Shown one piece after another: positions 1-8,495 of a DNA stretch of 64,000 nucleotides. This DNA is from PCPOR2b sp965220385 (GTDB lineage: Bacteria; Poribacteria; WGA-4E; PCPOR2b). The notes under the pieces are model-generated. The model saw only the letters and a list, made by a program, of their open reading frames with translations. It had not been told where the DNA came from and searched no databases. A program made the position numbers and the translations under genes. The stretch is from assembly GCA_965220385.1 (NCBI GenBank), contig OZ244825.1:6200001-6264000 (forward strand). The letters run 5' to 3'. Position 1 is the first letter of the stretch; each line of letters opens with the position of its first letter.

Positions 1-2269
1 TAACGAGCGTTTGACCATCGGGACTGAACGCAACGCTGACAATATTTGTATGTCCTATTAGGAGATTTTTTTGTTGTGCAGTGTTTGGATTCCACAAGCG
101 GATGGTGCTATCCCAACTTCCACTGGCGAGCATTTGACCATCGGGACTGAACGCAACGCTCTGGACACCATCTGTATGCCCTTCAAGAGTGGCTTTGAAT
201 TGTGACCCGTTGTAACCGCCATGGGCTGTGACAGTAGGGGGCCGATCTATCTCTGTCAAGAGATATTCAAGCACAGCAATCCCGTTTTGCAGCGTTGCAT
301 TTTCAACTTCAAGCCGCTTGGCATCAGTCAGCCACTTCTGAACATCTGCCGAAGCGAACATCTCCACTGTTTGTCGCGGTAAAGAAGATATGAGTCCTGC
401 AACCAAGAGCGCATCGACAATATCGACAATCCCATCTTCATTGACATCCGCCTTAGATGGCCCACGCTGTCCGAAACGCGAGGCAAATGGTATCAAATCT
501 GAGAGGCTCACGACACCATCGCTATTAACATCTAATTTGTTTTGGGTAGGCACTGCCTCATCCAACTGGATAGGAAAGGTCGCCCAAGCGATGTTGCCCC
601 CCACATCAATAATTTGAAGTGCGATTCTATCAACGAGTTCTGCCGTTCTAACAGCAAATTCGACGGTGCCCGTTTTGCCGTTTAATCGTTTGCAGTCGAA
701 CAACTGGAAGGGCCCCCATCCAGTGTCGTTGAGATTTTCGGGCACCAGCAACTGCGCTTGATGAAGCCCATCAGGATCTGCCACCTTGAAACGGAAGCTA
801 ATTGCGTCCCGGCTCAAAGCCCGTAACGAAAGAAGTTGAATCTCACCCGGCTCGTTGCGGAATATGGCTGTGGTATTAAAGAAACGGCTGACGGACAACC
901 ATTCTGCGGCGCACTTAGACAAACGATTTTGCGCGGCACCCGCGAGAACGTAGTCACTGTTAGGACCTTTTCGGAAATCGTGGACTAATCCAAAGGCATG
1001 TCCGATTTCATGGGCAGTCAAAAACAAGGGGTCATAATTATGACCGAACGAAGGAATTAAGGCAAAACCACCCAGCAATTCTTCCCCCATAGTTATATCT
1101 CTATGTCTCAATTTAGCTTTCCCGGCTGGACCGAAACCGATATCTCCTTGGGCGGGATAGAAAATAACACCACCTAGACCACCTGATTCTCCGCCGTTAA
1201 GGGCTTCGTAACTGAGATCTATTGCAATGAAATAGACGTGCTGCAGATCGGCGCCGTCAAAGTGTTCAAGAAGTTCTGCCCAAACTGAGAAATCAGTAAG
1301 CTCCTCACTATAGTAATATTCCTCCCTGAACTTTCCATTAATCTGACGAATAAGAGGTTCTCCATCTGCATCGGTTTCAATAGTAAAGGCTTGTCTACCG
1401 AATCCGTGTCTGTGCATTTCGTCAGCGTAAAACTGCTGTGTATCTTTAATCAACTGACGGAGCGATGCCACTCTATCCGGTCGGGGAGGACGGTCGTTAG
1501 GGAGAAAGTAAATCGTTCGCACCATGCCGTTAGCGTCAATTGGAGGGGGCGGGGCGCGATCGTCAAACTCGACTGTAATCCCTCTGCTTTGGAGGGTGGG
1601 AATGTGAGTGCTAATGGATACGGAACTGAGAGGGTTTCCTCTCACCTCAACGGTGTCGCCACTCCCCAATCCCGCATTGGCTACAATAGGTGATATGTCC
1701 GAGATATTGTTGCTGTGAAAGTTCAGTTCTGTTAGGTGAATCAAGTCTGCCACCGGCGATATGTCCGAGATGTTGTTGCGCCATAGCCGCAGGGCTGTCA
1801 AGTTGGCTAACTCGGCTACTGGTGAGATATCCGAGAGGTTGTTACCACCAATATCCAGCCATATCAGATTGGTTAATTCTGCCAAAGATGAGATGTCTGA
1901 TATGTTGTTTTGACTAAGATTTAGCCACGTCAGATCGGTTAGCTTTTCCAGTGGTGAAAGGTCTTTAATTGAATTGCTGTTAATCCATCCCTTTCCCTCC
2001 ACCTCCTTATCGCCAAGCCACAGCCCGGTCAGGTTGGTTGCATGCTCCAACCCGGTCAAATCACTGATGTTAGCGTTTGGTGCTTCAAGATGGGTTAGTG
2101 CTGCCATCTCATCTACGGTGATAGGTGCACCGGCTGCCACCCCAAGTGCGTTTTCAATCGCAGCACGGAGATTGGGGTCGGGGATGTTGACGACTTGTGC
2201 CGTGGCAGCCAATGGAAGGGTGAGGCTAATCAACAGGGAAAAGGTAAAGCGAAGAAATTGTTTGTTCAT
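1..2269 (-). CDS. Secreted LRR / zinc metallopeptidase / dockerin / WD40 protein (3' end outside window)
   Basis: The reading frame stays open from an ATG at 2269 to the window edge (at least 756 codons); I confirmed the frame at the start, the protease motif and the last codons. In order: a signal peptide nearly identical to that of the next gene; leucine-rich repeats of the 'NNISDISPVAEL' type (about residues 30-230); a peptidase domain with HEIGHAFGLVHD at about residues 420-431, the HExxHxxGxxH zinc site of metzincin-like proteases; a dockerin-like pair of calcium loops (DVNSDGVVSLSDL and DVNEDGIVDIVD); a short helix; then WD40 repeats with SVAFSPDGQ and STIRLWN. Probably secreted or surface-exposed, with LRR and WD40 parts for binding and a catalytic protease. 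It lies downstream of, and co-oriented with, its longer paralogue. Substrate unknown; no cohesin partner is visible here. Confidence 0.85.
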   Translation of the reverse strand, partial: MNKQFLRFTFSLLISLTLPLAATAQVVNIPDPNLRAAIENALGVAAGAPITVDEMAALTHLEAPNANISDLTGLEHATNLTGLWLGDKEVEGKGWINSNSIKDLSPLEKLTDLTWLNLSQNNISDISSLAELTNLIWLDIGGNNLSDISPVAELANLTALRLWRNNISDISPVADLIHLTELNFHSNNISDISPIVANAGLGSGDTVEVRGNPLSSVSISTHIPTLQSRGITVEFDDRAPPPPIDANGMVRTIYFLPNDRPPRPDRVASLRQLIKDTQQFYADEMHRHGFGRQAFTIETDADGEPLIRQINGKFREEYYYSEELTDFSVWAELLEHFDGADLQHVYFIAIDLSYEALNGGESGGLGGVIFYPAQGDIGFGPAGKAKLRHRDITMGEELLGGFALIPSFGHNYDPLFLTAHEIGHAFGLVHDFRKGPNSDYVLAGAAQNRLSKCAAEWLSVSRFFNTTAIFRNEPGEIQLLSLRALSRDAISFRFKVADPDGLHQAQLLVPENLNDTGWGPFQLFDCKRLNGKTGTVEFAVRTAELVDRIALQIIDVGGNIAWATFPIQLDEAVPTQNKLDVNSDGVVSLSDLIPFASRFGQRGPSKADVNEDGIVDIVDALLVAGLISSLPRQTVEMFASADVQKWLTDAKRLEVENATLQNGIAVLEYLLTEIDRPPTVTAHGGYNGSQFKATLEGHTDGVQSVAFSPDGQMLASGSWDSTIRLWNPNTAQQKNLLIGHTNIVSVAFSPDGQTLV

Positions 2270-2358
2270 ATTCCTCTGCAAGAAAAATTGTTTGGCAAAG
2301 GTAACGAAAGCTGCTACCTTGGTAAGAACACGGAATAGGATTCAAAGCAAAGTTAGGG
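2270..2358 (-). repeat. Duplicated upstream block, copy 1
   Basis: The roughly 90 bases before this start closely match those before the paralogue (6625-6714), including the stretches ttcctctgcaagaaaaattg and aacacggaataggattcaaa. The gene duplication therefore carried its 5' leader and probably its promoter. AGAGGA sits only a few bases before the ATG. Confidence 0.75.
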
Positions 2359-2359
2359 T

Positions 2360-2379
2360 GTCGAGATATGAATCTCGAC
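2360..2379. repeat. Dispersed palindrome GTCGAGAT-n4-ATCTCGAC
   Basis: A perfect 8-bp inverted repeat around ATGA, followed by CTAC. The identical 20 bases recur at 8411-8430, and a decayed version (gttgagatataaatct) occurs near 6715. It behaves like a dispersed REP-type element. Here it sits between the two paralogues, where it could also form a terminator-like hairpin. Confidence 0.7.
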
Positions 2380-2388
2380 CTACGGTTC

Positions 2389-5300
2389 CTACTTGAGGAT
2401 TAACATCTTGCGCGTGGCGGAATAATCGCCCGCTGTCAGGGTGTAAAAGTATACACCACTCGCTACCTGTTCGCCAAGAGCGTTTCTGCCGTCCCAGTAG
2501 ATTGCCTTCGACCGATGCTCGTAGGCAGCTGCAATCCGATACCCAACATTGAGGAAACGGACAACCTGACCGCTCCCGTCATAGATGGTCAGGGTCACGA
2601 AGGCGTCCTCTGCCAACCGATACGGAATCCATGTCTCTGGGTTGAATGGGTTTGGATAGTTTGTAAGCAGTTCTGTTTCTGTCGGTATCTCGTAGGCGAC
2701 CAGGTCCGGCAACTGAATATAGCTCCGCTTCACATCTTCAGCTGTAACGGTATATCGTAACGGTTGTATACCGACTGACGGATCTGGAGATTTGACAACG
2801 ATTTCAAGAAGATCCCCAACCGTAGCCGCCCGCGCCGTTTCTATATCAACGACGGTGAGTTGATAACCTGCTTCATCGGGTGTCGCAGCAGTGGCAACTG
2901 CTCTGCCGGTTGATAGGTTCTTTACGGTTACCCGGAAGGTTGGCACCTTTAAGCCTGCTCCTTTGTCAACCACTGCCCCTCTCAACGCTAACACAGGAGT
3001 GGTGTGCTTTACTTCGATACCCTTCAATGCCACTTGCGGTGCGGCAGACGGGTCAGCGGCATTATACCACCCATCACCGGAGAGCGTAACTGTTGCAGCC
3101 CGTTGAGCGGTCATGATAAAGCCTTGTCCCCCGGTGATTGCTATATCCCCCGGATCACCCGCGCGTCCGACCAACGTGAACGTGTCGCCATCGGTGAGGA
3201 TAATTACAGGGACATTGCCCCCAATCTCTTCAAGTGTAAGCAGGTCGCTCACACGCTGTATTCTTGGATCTCTCAACGGCAGTCCTACAAGGTTGAACCC
3301 CTGGTTCAAGTTGATGGCACCACTTCCACCTGTTCTTAGTGGGGTGCCACTTAGATGGAGCGATGCCGACGCTTTCAAATTAGCGATAATTCCTGTGTCG
3401 TTAGCTAAGCGCACATCCGCGGAAGTATCCGAAGCACCGAAATAGCTGCGCCAGTCCTGAGCTTGGGAGTCATAGGTGATGAGGAATTGGACAGCATTTG
3501 CACCGCCGAGAACGTCGTAGAGGTCAGAGATAGATGTAATCGTCGTTTCCACGCCCCGAACCGCAGTGACTCTCAACGGGACATGAATCAAACTGATACC
3601 GTGTGGTATTGACCATAGGAATTCGGTGGGGAGGGTATCAGCGATAGCGTGAAAAGTGGCTGGACTCTCAATTCCGGTGGCAGACACAGAAACGGTGTTT
3701 GCTCCCAGATTTGGACCCAATATGAGCGTACTTTGTGCCCTACCGTTGGGACTAGTCCTTGTGCTTGTAGTGCTGAGCGTGCCACCGCCTGCGACAACGG
3801 CAAATGTGACCGAAATCCCCCCGAGTGCAGAACCGTTCGCGTCTTGTGCTTCAACGACAAATGGTTGGGACAACAGCGCGAAGGATGCCCCTTTCTGGTT
3901 ATCGCCTGAGATTTTCAGAAGTGCTGGATGCGCTCGGTTGTCAAACTCAACTGTAACCCCTCTGCTCTGGAGCTCAGGAATATGGGTGTGGATAGATTGA
4001 TAGCTCAGGGGATTGTGCTGCACATTAACTGTGTCTCCACTCCCCAATCCCGTATTGGTTAGAAGGGGTGAAAGGTCCGAGATGCTGTTGTGCCCAAGCT
4101 GCAGTTTTGTCAGGCTCGTTAATTTTGCTAGCGGTGAGAGGTCCGCTATGTTGTTACCATGAAGGTTGAGTTCTGTTAGGTGAATCAAGTCTGCCACCGG
4201 CGATACGTCCACAATGTTGTTACGCCAGAGCCGCAAGGCTGTCAAATTGATTAATTCTGCTACTGGTGAGATGTTTGAGAGGTTATTGCCTCCAACATCC
4301 AGCCATGTCAGATTGGCTAATTCTGCCAAGGGTGAGAGGTCTGATATATTGTTTTGACTAAGATTCAGCGAAGTCAGATTGCTTAATTCCGCCAAGGGTG
4401 AGAGGTCTTTAATCGAGTTGCTGTTAATGTGCCCCTGTCCCTCTACATACTTATCACCAAGAGACAACTCTGTCAGGTTAGTCGCATGTTCTAACCCGGT
4501 CAAATCGCTGATGTTGGCGTTTCCTGCGTCAAGACGGGTCAAAGTCTCCATTTCCGATGAGACTATTGGGGTGCCTGGTGACACTCTGAGAGCGGGCTCA
4601 ACCGCAGCACGGAGGTTAGGGTCGGGGATATCCACTGTCACCGCTGTCAATACTGCCAAGAGACGTTCAAGTTCGACAATTCCTTTTTGCAGAATTTCAT
4701 TTTCAACCTCAAATTGCTTGGCGTGGGTTAGCCACTGCTGAACATGTGCTTCAGTGAACATCTCAACCGCTTGTTGCGATAGATTCGGTATGTGTGCTGC
4801 AACCAAAAGCACATCGACAATATCAACAATTCCATCTTTATTGACATCCGCTGTATCTTTTCCATGCTGTCCGAACTGCGCGGCAATGGGTGTCAAATCC
4901 AAGATGTTCACGACGCCATCACCGTTAACATCTAAGGCGTTTTGGGCAGGTGCTATGGCATCTAAGTCGATAGGAAACGTTGCCCAGGTGATGTTACCCC
5001 TCACATCAATAATCTGAAGTCCGATTCTATCAACGAGTTCTGCTGTTCTAACAGCAAATTCGACGGTGCCCGTTTTGCCATTTAGTCGTTTACAGTCGAA
5101 TAGCTGGAAGGGCCCTTCTCCGGTGCCTTTATAAATTTCTGGCACCAACAGCTGAACTTGATGGAGCCCATCGGGATCTGTCACCTCAAAACGAAAACTG
5201 ATTACGTCTTTGCTATAAGGCTGTAATGAAAGAAGCTGAATTTTTCCTGGTTCGTTGTGGAATATTGATTTGGTATTAAAGAAACGACTGACAGATAACC

Positions 5301-6624
5301 ATTCAGCAGCACACTTAGAAAGACGATTTTGTTTGCCGGCAGCCAAAACATAGTTGCTGTGACGACCTCTCCGAAAATCGTGAACTAATCCAAAAGCATG
5401 TCCGATTTCATGAACAGTTATTCCCAATCTTTCAAAATTATGACTGGACCAAGGAATTAAGGCAAGACCTCCAAAAACTTCTTCCCCTTGTGTTATGTTA
5501 CGACGTCCACCAAGATGAAACCGACCCCGTCCTCCGCTTGGGGGATAAATGAGAGCAGCTAAACCACCCGCAGTTCCGCCATCAAGACCTTCGTAACTAA
5601 GATCTATCACAATGAAATAGACGTGCTGAAAATCGTCAGCCTCAAAGTATTCAGGAAGTTCTGCCCAGACATGCCAAATGCTCGATAGCTGGTAATAATA
5701 TTCCTCTTTGAATTTTCCATTAACCTGATGAACGAGAGGTTCCCCATCTGCGTCAGTTTCAACAGTAAAGGTTGTCCTACCGAACCCATGTCTTTGCATC
5801 TCATCAGCGTAGAACTGCTGTGCATCTTTAATCAACTGACGGAGTGTTGTCATTCTTTCTGGTCGTGCAGGGCGATCGCTAGGAAGAAAATAAACCAACC
5901 GAACCATTCCATCGGTGTCAATAGAGGCTGGAGTTATAGGGAGCCGGTCGTCAAACTCCACTGTAACTCCTCTGTTTTGGAGCGCGGGGATGTGGGTCTT
6001 GATAGATACGGAACTGAGGGGATTGTCATTCAGCACAACCTTGTCTCCACTCCCCAATCCTGTATTTGCAACTAGGGGTGAAATATCCGAGATGTTGTTG
6101 TACCTCAGTTCCAGTCGGGCCAGGTTGGTTAAACTTGCAACCGGTGAGATATCCGAGATGTGGGTGCCGGCAAGATTTAGCCGCATTAGCTGAGTCAAAT
6201 CTGATACCGCCGATATATCTACGATGCTGTTGCCGGGAAGATGCAGATATGTTAGATTGATCAAACCCGCCACGGGCGATATATCCATTATTGTGTTGCC
6301 TCCAAGTACCAATTCTGTGAGCTTAGTTAATCCTGTCACCGGTGAAATGTTTGATATGTTGTTATCCCAAAGAAACATCTTTGTCAGGTTAGTTGCATGC
6401 TCAAGTCCAGTCAAATTGCGAATGTCCGCCTCCGGCGCGTCAAGGCGCGCCAAAGTTGCCATCTCATCAACGGTGATAGATGCACCCGCTGACTTTCCAA
6501 GTGCGTTTTCAATTGCAGCGCGGAGGTTGGGGTCGGGGAGGTTGACGACTTGTGCCGTGGCAGCCAATGGAAGGGTGAGGCTAATCAACAGGGAAAAGGC
6601 AAAGCGAAGAAATTGTTTGTTCAT
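2389..6624 (-). CDS. Giant secreted LRR-metallopeptidase-dockerin-LRR-Ig-like protein with C-terminal sorting-like module
   Basis: About 1411 residues. Signal peptide (MNKQFLRFAFSLLISLTLPL...ATA); first LRR block to about residue 225; peptidase domain with HEIGHAFGLVHD near 405-416; dockerin-like calcium loops near 563-613; second LRR block about 665-895; a Big-1/invasin-like Ig domain about 900-995; a long beta-rich region; and a C-terminal FlgD-like/type-A-sorting-like module (NYPNPFNPETWIPYRL ... GVYFYTLTAGDYSATRKM). The ATG at 6624 is preferred over the in-frame TTG at 6636 because the signal peptide then starts normally and the paralogue keeps the same ATG. Likely an exported or surface-anchored protease with adhesive repeats. 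Zinc binding and C-terminal sorting follow from the families; substrate and anchoring are inference. Confidence 0.88.
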   Translation of the reverse strand: MNKQFLRFAFSLLISLTLPLAATAQVVNLPDPNLRAAIENALGKSAGASITVDEMATLARLDAPEADIRNLTGLEHATNLTKMFLWDNNISNISPVTGLTKLTELVLGGNTIMDISPVAGLINLTYLHLPGNSIVDISAVSDLTQLMRLNLAGTHISDISPVASLTNLARLELRYNNISDISPLVANTGLGSGDKVVLNDNPLSSVSIKTHIPALQNRGVTVEFDDRLPITPASIDTDGMVRLVYFLPSDRPARPERMTTLRQLIKDAQQFYADEMQRHGFGRTTFTVETDADGEPLVHQVNGKFKEEYYYQLSSIWHVWAELPEYFEADDFQHVYFIVIDLSYEGLDGGTAGGLAALIYPPSGGRGRFHLGGRRNITQGEEVFGGLALIPWSSHNFERLGITVHEIGHAFGLVHDFRRGRHSNYVLAAGKQNRLSKCAAEWLSVSRFFNTKSIFHNEPGKIQLLSLQPYSKDVISFRFEVTDPDGLHQVQLLVPEIYKGTGEGPFQLFDCKRLNGKTGTVEFAVRTAELVDRIGLQIIDVRGNITWATFPIDLDAIAPAQNALDVNGDGVVNILDLTPIAAQFGQHGKDTADVNKDGIVDIVDVLLVAAHIPNLSQQAVEMFTEAHVQQWLTHAKQFEVENEILQKGIVELERLLAVLTAVTVDIPDPNLRAAVEPALRVSPGTPIVSSEMETLTRLDAGNANISDLTGLEHATNLTELSLGDKYVEGQGHINSNSIKDLSPLAELSNLTSLNLSQNNISDLSPLAELANLTWLDVGGNNLSNISPVAELINLTALRLWRNNIVDVSPVADLIHLTELNLHGNNIADLSPLAKLTSLTKLQLGHNSISDLSPLLTNTGLGSGDTVNVQHNPLSYQSIHTHIPELQSRGVTVEFDNRAHPALLKISGDNQKGASFALLSQPFVVEAQDANGSALGGISVTFAVVAGGGTLSTTSTRTSPNGRAQSTLILGPNLGANTVSVSATGIESPATFHAIADTLPTEFLWSIPHGISLIHVPLRVTAVRGVETTITSISDLYDVLGGANAVQFLITYDSQAQDWRSYFGASDTSADVRLANDTGIIANLKASASLHLSGTPLRTGGSGAINLNQGFNLVGLPLRDPRIQRVSDLLTLEEIGGNVPVIILTDGDTFTLVGRAGDPGDIAITGGQGFIMTAQRAATVTLSGDGWYNAADPSAAPQVALKGIEVKHTTPVLALRGAVVDKGAGLKVPTFRVTVKNLSTGRAVATAATPDEAGYQLTVVDIETARAATVGDLLEIVVKSPDPSVGIQPLRYTVTAEDVKRSYIQLPDLVAYEIPTETELLTNYPNPFNPETWIPYRLAEDAFVTLTIYDGSGQVVRFLNVGYRIAAAYEHRSKAIYWDGRNALGEQVASGVYFYTLTAGDYSATRKMLILK

Positions 6625-6714
6625 ATTCCTCTGCAAGAAAAATTGTTTGGCAAAGATAACCGAAGTTGCTATCTTGATGAGAACACGGAATAGGATTCAA
6701 AGCAAAATTGGGGT
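6625..6714 (-). repeat. Duplicated upstream block, copy 2
   Basis: Counterpart of 2270-2358, differing by scattered substitutions. Similarity fades near the decayed palindrome at about 6715-6735, which suggests the duplication boundary lies there. Confidence 0.7.
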
Positions 6715-7031
6715 GTTGAGATATAAATCTACAGGTTGAGCGTAGCGAAATCCCGATACATCGGGATTCACGGAACGGAACCGATTTATCGGAGAGGCCC
6801 GACCTACGGGTATGGTGTTGGGTTTCACTTTATCTATCCTATAAAAGGGTGTTGCTGAAAAACGTAGCTTCTATTGTGTTCGATAGGAATTTGCTTTTAC
6901 CGTTCAACCCAACCTACGCGTTGTCACATATTAACACGCCCTAGTCGTAAGTCGGGACAGGTCTTGTGCCTGCCCAACTCTCAGCTGTGTAAGTCCTAAA
7001 ATTTAAGAGAATTGGACTTGACCACCAAATC
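6637..7031. other. Non-coding spacer with repeats upstream of the LRR-protease gene
   Basis: No supported gene. It holds the duplicated leader, a perfect 9-bp inverted repeat AATCCCGAT-AC-ATCGGGATT (6749-6768), a further imperfect CGATTTATCGG-like copy just after it, and the first copy of a 15-base direct repeat (6931-6945). Confidence 0.6.
6931..6945. repeat. 15-base direct repeat TTAACACGCCCTAGT, copy 1
   Basis: An identical copy lies at 7648-7662, so the two bracket the small lipoprotein gene and the G-rich element. Either a dispersed intergenic repeat or the footprint of an insertion; the sequence alone does not decide. Confidence 0.6.
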
Positions 7032-7388
7032 TTATGGACTATACAAATACACCTTTTTTCCGCTTCTTACTATGTAATAACCGCCTTCATCTTCACGCTG
7101 ACGATAGGCTCTACCTCGAAAGGGTCCGTCAAGATATACAACGAATACAACGAGCTGCCCTTTTTTCTCCGAGTCCGTCATACCGTCCCACCCCATACTG
7201 AGTTCTCCGTCTTTTAACGAAATTGGCAAACACTCCCATCCCATGGAGTAGCCGTCTGAAACTATAAGGACCGAAGCTTTGGCCACACAAGGCATGTCGG
7301 TTGTATCAAAATGAGGTTCTAATCGAGAGGAACAGCCAATAATAGAAAGAAACAGTAATATCAACGCTAACCCTTTCATCAAGTTCAT
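7032..7388 (-). CDS. Small lipoprotein of unknown function
   Basis: 118 residues from the ATG at 7388, chosen because GGAGGTGAG lies about 8 bases upstream; a GTG at 7397 lies inside that ribosome-binding site. The N-terminus has a basic start, a hydrophobic run and a lipobox (LSIIGC), so lipid attachment to the envelope is expected. The mature part is about 95 residues, with a repeated GWE/GWD pattern (SMGWECLP, SMGWDGMTD) and a Tyr/Arg-rich end. I do not recognise a family. It stands alone between repeat-rich spacers, flanked by a 15-base direct repeat. Confidence 0.7.
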   Translation of the reverse strand: MNLMKGLALILLFLSIIGCSSRLEPHFDTTDMPCVAKASVLIVSDGYSMGWECLPISLKDGELSMGWDGMTDSEKKGQLVVFVVYLDGPFRGRAYRQREDEGGYYIVRSGKKVYLYSP

Positions 7389-7530
7389 TCTTCTCACCTC
7401 CTTTATTCATGCGGGTTTGATGTCTATATATCAGATTCACAAGCAAAAATCAAACCTGAATCTTATTATGGTGAACAATATAAATATGTAGACGTTCACC
7501 AATAGTGCCCCTTATCAAAGCCTCATGAAG

Positions 7531-7590
7531 TCCCCCTGATAAGTTTCCCCCCTGACAAGGGGGGCTAGGGGGGTTGGGGGATTTAGGGGG
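7531..7590. repeat. C-run/G-run element with hairpin and quadruplex potential
   Basis: A run of six C (7547-7552) faces six G (7559-7564) across TGACAA. Three more G-runs follow at 7568-7573, 7576-7580 and 7586-7590. The four close G-runs give strong G-quadruplex potential on the plus strand. Similar 'CCCCCC-TTGACAAG-GGGGGG' elements are dispersed repeats in several bacterial genomes; I see only one copy here. Confidence 0.5.
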
Positions 7591-7647
7591 TTAGTTGTGT
7601 ATCGAAAGTGTATAAGTAATTATAGAATTCACTATAAATGCGAAATT

Positions 7648-7662
7648 TTAACACGCCCTAGT
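7648..7662. repeat. 15-base direct repeat TTAACACGCCCTAGT, copy 2
   Basis: Identical to 6931-6945; it lies 53 bases beyond the stop codon of the HD-domain gene. Confidence 0.6.
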
Positions 7663-7714
7663 TAGTCGGAGAATGGACCGCAGATTAGGCAATCTGCACG
7701 GCAACTTGTGTTAA

Positions 7715-8299
7715 TTAGGCGTGTTCCAAGAGACCACCGGCGTCCAGTACACGCCAAAAGGTGTAGTCCGCATGGTGGACAATCGTGTTCTCCAAGCTGC
7801 GGACGACTAACTCACCCTCACCCGAATGTGCGCCTGCCGTATGCGCGACCGCCTCCGGTAGTCCGACAGTCAGGCAGACGTGCACGCCGTAGCCCGGATG
7901 CCGAATTGATGGGAACCCGGCAGCACTCGGCGATTCCCGCCAGCGGGCTTGATTTTCTGGATCGAATTCCCACGGTTTGCCCACATCGTGGCACAATGCA
8001 CAGGCAATCAGGAGATCGCGATCCACACCAAGTTCAGGAAACATCTCCGTCAGTTCGTCGTAGGTTCGCATTGCAAGCAGCGTGACCCCGCGGATGTGGT
8101 GGGTTTGCGTTCCCCGTTTGAGTGGCGGTGTGTCGGGATTGCCTGACGCACGAATTTCGTCAATGGATTTGAATGAGCTTTTCCCAAGGGAGTAAGCCCA
8201 CGCATCGATAACCTTGTTCCGCAATGTTTCGTCGCTGATCTCGTTGACTTCGGGCAATGAGCGGATGACCGATTGTCGTAACTCTTCAGAAATTTGCAT
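7715..8299 (-). CDS. HD-domain metal-dependent phosphohydrolase
   Basis: 194 residues; ATG at 8299 preceded by AGGAGGAAACT, a strong ribosome-binding site. The HD signature is present: His pair in THHIRG (about 67-68), CHDVGKPWEFD with the HD doublet at about 104-105, and further metal-binding candidates in HPGYGVHV and AGAHSGEGE. HD proteins are divalent-metal hydrolases acting mostly on nucleotides or phosphoesters. The same-strand neighbour upstream (ThDP enzyme) is about 200 bases away across a repeat-rich spacer, so co-transcription is uncertain. The substrate cannot be predicted. Confidence 0.8.
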   Translation of the reverse strand: MQISEELRQSVIRSLPEVNEISDETLRNKVIDAWAYSLGKSSFKSIDEIRASGNPDTPPLKRGTQTHHIRGVTLLAMRTYDELTEMFPELGVDRDLLIACALCHDVGKPWEFDPENQARWRESPSAAGFPSIRHPGYGVHVCLTVGLPEAVAHTAGAHSGEGELVVRSLENTIVHHADYTFWRVLDAGGLLEHA

Positions 8300-8390
8300 A
8301 GTTTCCTCCTATAGAAGTCGTTAGATTCTGCTGATACTTCATCACAAGCAGATAATCGTGAGATGTGTACAGGCACATGGTCCTTCGTAG

Positions 8391-8409
8391 GGGTTGGGTT
8401 TCCCAACCC
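8391..8409. repeat. Hairpin GGGTTGGG-TTT-CCCAACCC
   Basis: A perfect 8-bp stem with a 3-base loop, lying directly beside the 8411-8430 palindrome and followed by a GC-rich imperfect inverted repeat (ggcgaggggacctggcccct, about 8456-8475). Together they form a composite palindromic cluster in the spacer 8300-8495, which has no gene. Confidence 0.65.
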
Positions 8410-8410
8410 T

Positions 8411-8430
8411 GTCGAGATATGAATCTCGAC
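8411..8430. repeat. Dispersed palindrome, second copy
   Basis: Identical to 2360-2379, including the CTAC that follows. Two identical copies 6 kb apart in unrelated contexts support a dispersed repeat family rather than a gene-specific site. Confidence 0.7.
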
Positions 8431-8495
8431 CTACAGTCAACTGCATTGGTCAATGGGCGAGGGGACCTGGCCCCTACGATTATGGACATTTTTAC

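Larger units (their letters stand above)
7389..7714. other. Spacer with G/C-run element
   Basis: No supported gene. It contains the 7531-7590 G/C-run element and the second copy of the 15-base direct repeat (7648-7662); the remainder is AT-rich and featureless. Confidence 0.55.

Noticed and set aside
6931..7662. The 15-base direct repeats as a true target-site duplication of a mobile element
   Set aside because: No transposase or inverted ends between them, and 15 bases is long for a target duplication; kept only as a repeat observation.
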